DNA of 64,000 nucleotides, taken from positions 868,001 through 932,000 of the forward strand of contig CP121314.1 in assembly GCA_043557195.1 (NCBI GenBank), given 5' to 3'. The notes beneath the pieces are model-generated. The model saw nothing but the letters and a program-made list of their open reading frames with translations, ran no database searches and was not told the DNA's origin. Positions 63,965 through 64,000 of this stretch are shown here, in pieces. The stretch is from Jejuia sp043557195. Lineage in GTDB: Bacteria > Bacteroidota > Bacteroidia > Flavobacteriales > Flavobacteriaceae. The stretch's first letter is position 1; each line of letters starts with the position of its first letter. Made by a program: the position numbers and the translations under genes.

Positions 63965-63972
63965 TATCTTTA
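63965..63972 (+). promoter_or_regulatory. -7-like element for the gene at the window edge
   Basis: TATCTTTA, one mismatch to TAnnTTTG, seven bases before the ATG at 63979. Confidence 0.35.
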
Positions 63973-63978
63973 CGGGAT

Positions 63979-64000
63979 ATGAGTGATAAAAGTTACTATA
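63979..64000 (+). CDS. Start of a gene running off the window
   Basis: ATG followed by codons for MSDKSYY, open to the edge, with a -7-like box just upstream. Seven codons are too few to identify it. Confidence 0.45.

Noticed and set aside
1..64000. CRISPR arrays, complete insertion sequences, prophage genes
   Set aside because: No regularly spaced repeats, no transposase with inverted ends and no phage structural genes were seen.

Overview
The window is a low-GC chromosome segment from a member of the Bacteroidota, very probably family Flavobacteriaceae. Support: the gliding lipoprotein GldI, type IX secretion C-terminal sorting domains, a one-protein hybrid two-component regulator, a PUR-family DNA/RNA-binding protein, paired TonB-dependent receptors, and many Bacteroidota promoters (-7 box TAnnTTTG, in the best case with TTTG 19 nt upstream). 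Genus cannot be fixed from sequence reading alone. Most of the window is housekeeping DNA in a gene order I recognise from marine flavobacteria.

Region by region. 1-5.5 kb: the edge of a polysaccharide-utilisation locus, with a truncated beta-helix glycosidase-like lipoprotein and a 1,424-residue hybrid sensor. 5.5-8.0 kb: a small integration scar with gene-poor AT-rich DNA, a lone tyrosine recombinase and repeats, abutting tRNA-Pro(GGG). 8.1-13.1 kb: trxB, a radical SAM/DUF4130 pair of putative DNA-repair genes, a lipoprotein, a 2-hydroxyacid dehydrogenase and tRNA-Pro(TGG). 13.2-16.9 kb: TonB receptor, PQQ-type sugar dehydrogenase and cytochrome c in one operon, plausibly a cofactor-import and periplasmic sugar-oxidation module. 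17-22.2 kb: udk, a DivIC-like gene and the methylmalonyl-CoA mutase genes, with two unknown lipoproteins between the subunits; the large-subunit gene has lost two internal blocks and is a pseudogene (or misassembled). 22.3-36.5 kb: M16 protease, parAB, dapB, lepB, WbqC, an EEP-family hydrolase, two rhomboids, mutL, two tiny paralogous membrane proteins and ribH. 36.5-46.2 kb: TPR protein, recF, an odd DUF721/cold-shock chimera, a second cold-shock gene, ndk, nrnA, gldI, a PPIase, lgt, a DUF192 protein and guaB. 46.4-52.7 kb: second TonB receptor, HMG-CoA lyase and two type IX-secreted proteins (spondin-like; M43 metalloprotease). 52.7-64 kb: pyrD, pepT, yajC, a DUF1573 protein, nusB, ABC exporter, PUR protein, csaA, a thioredoxin-like protein, GNAT, DinB-like protein, an unknown 140-residue protein, a cyclophilin-FKBP fusion and the first codons of a further gene.

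The main departures from an ordinary chromosome are: three clean multi-codon losses in conserved genes (two in mutB, one fusing the DUF721 gene to a cold-shock gene); the recombinase scar next to a tRNA; the TonB receptor/PQQ dehydrogenase/cytochrome operon; and the radical SAM/DUF4130 pair, whose biochemistry is to my knowledge uncharacterised. I did not see a CRISPR array, an intact insertion sequence, a prophage or a recognisable riboswitch.
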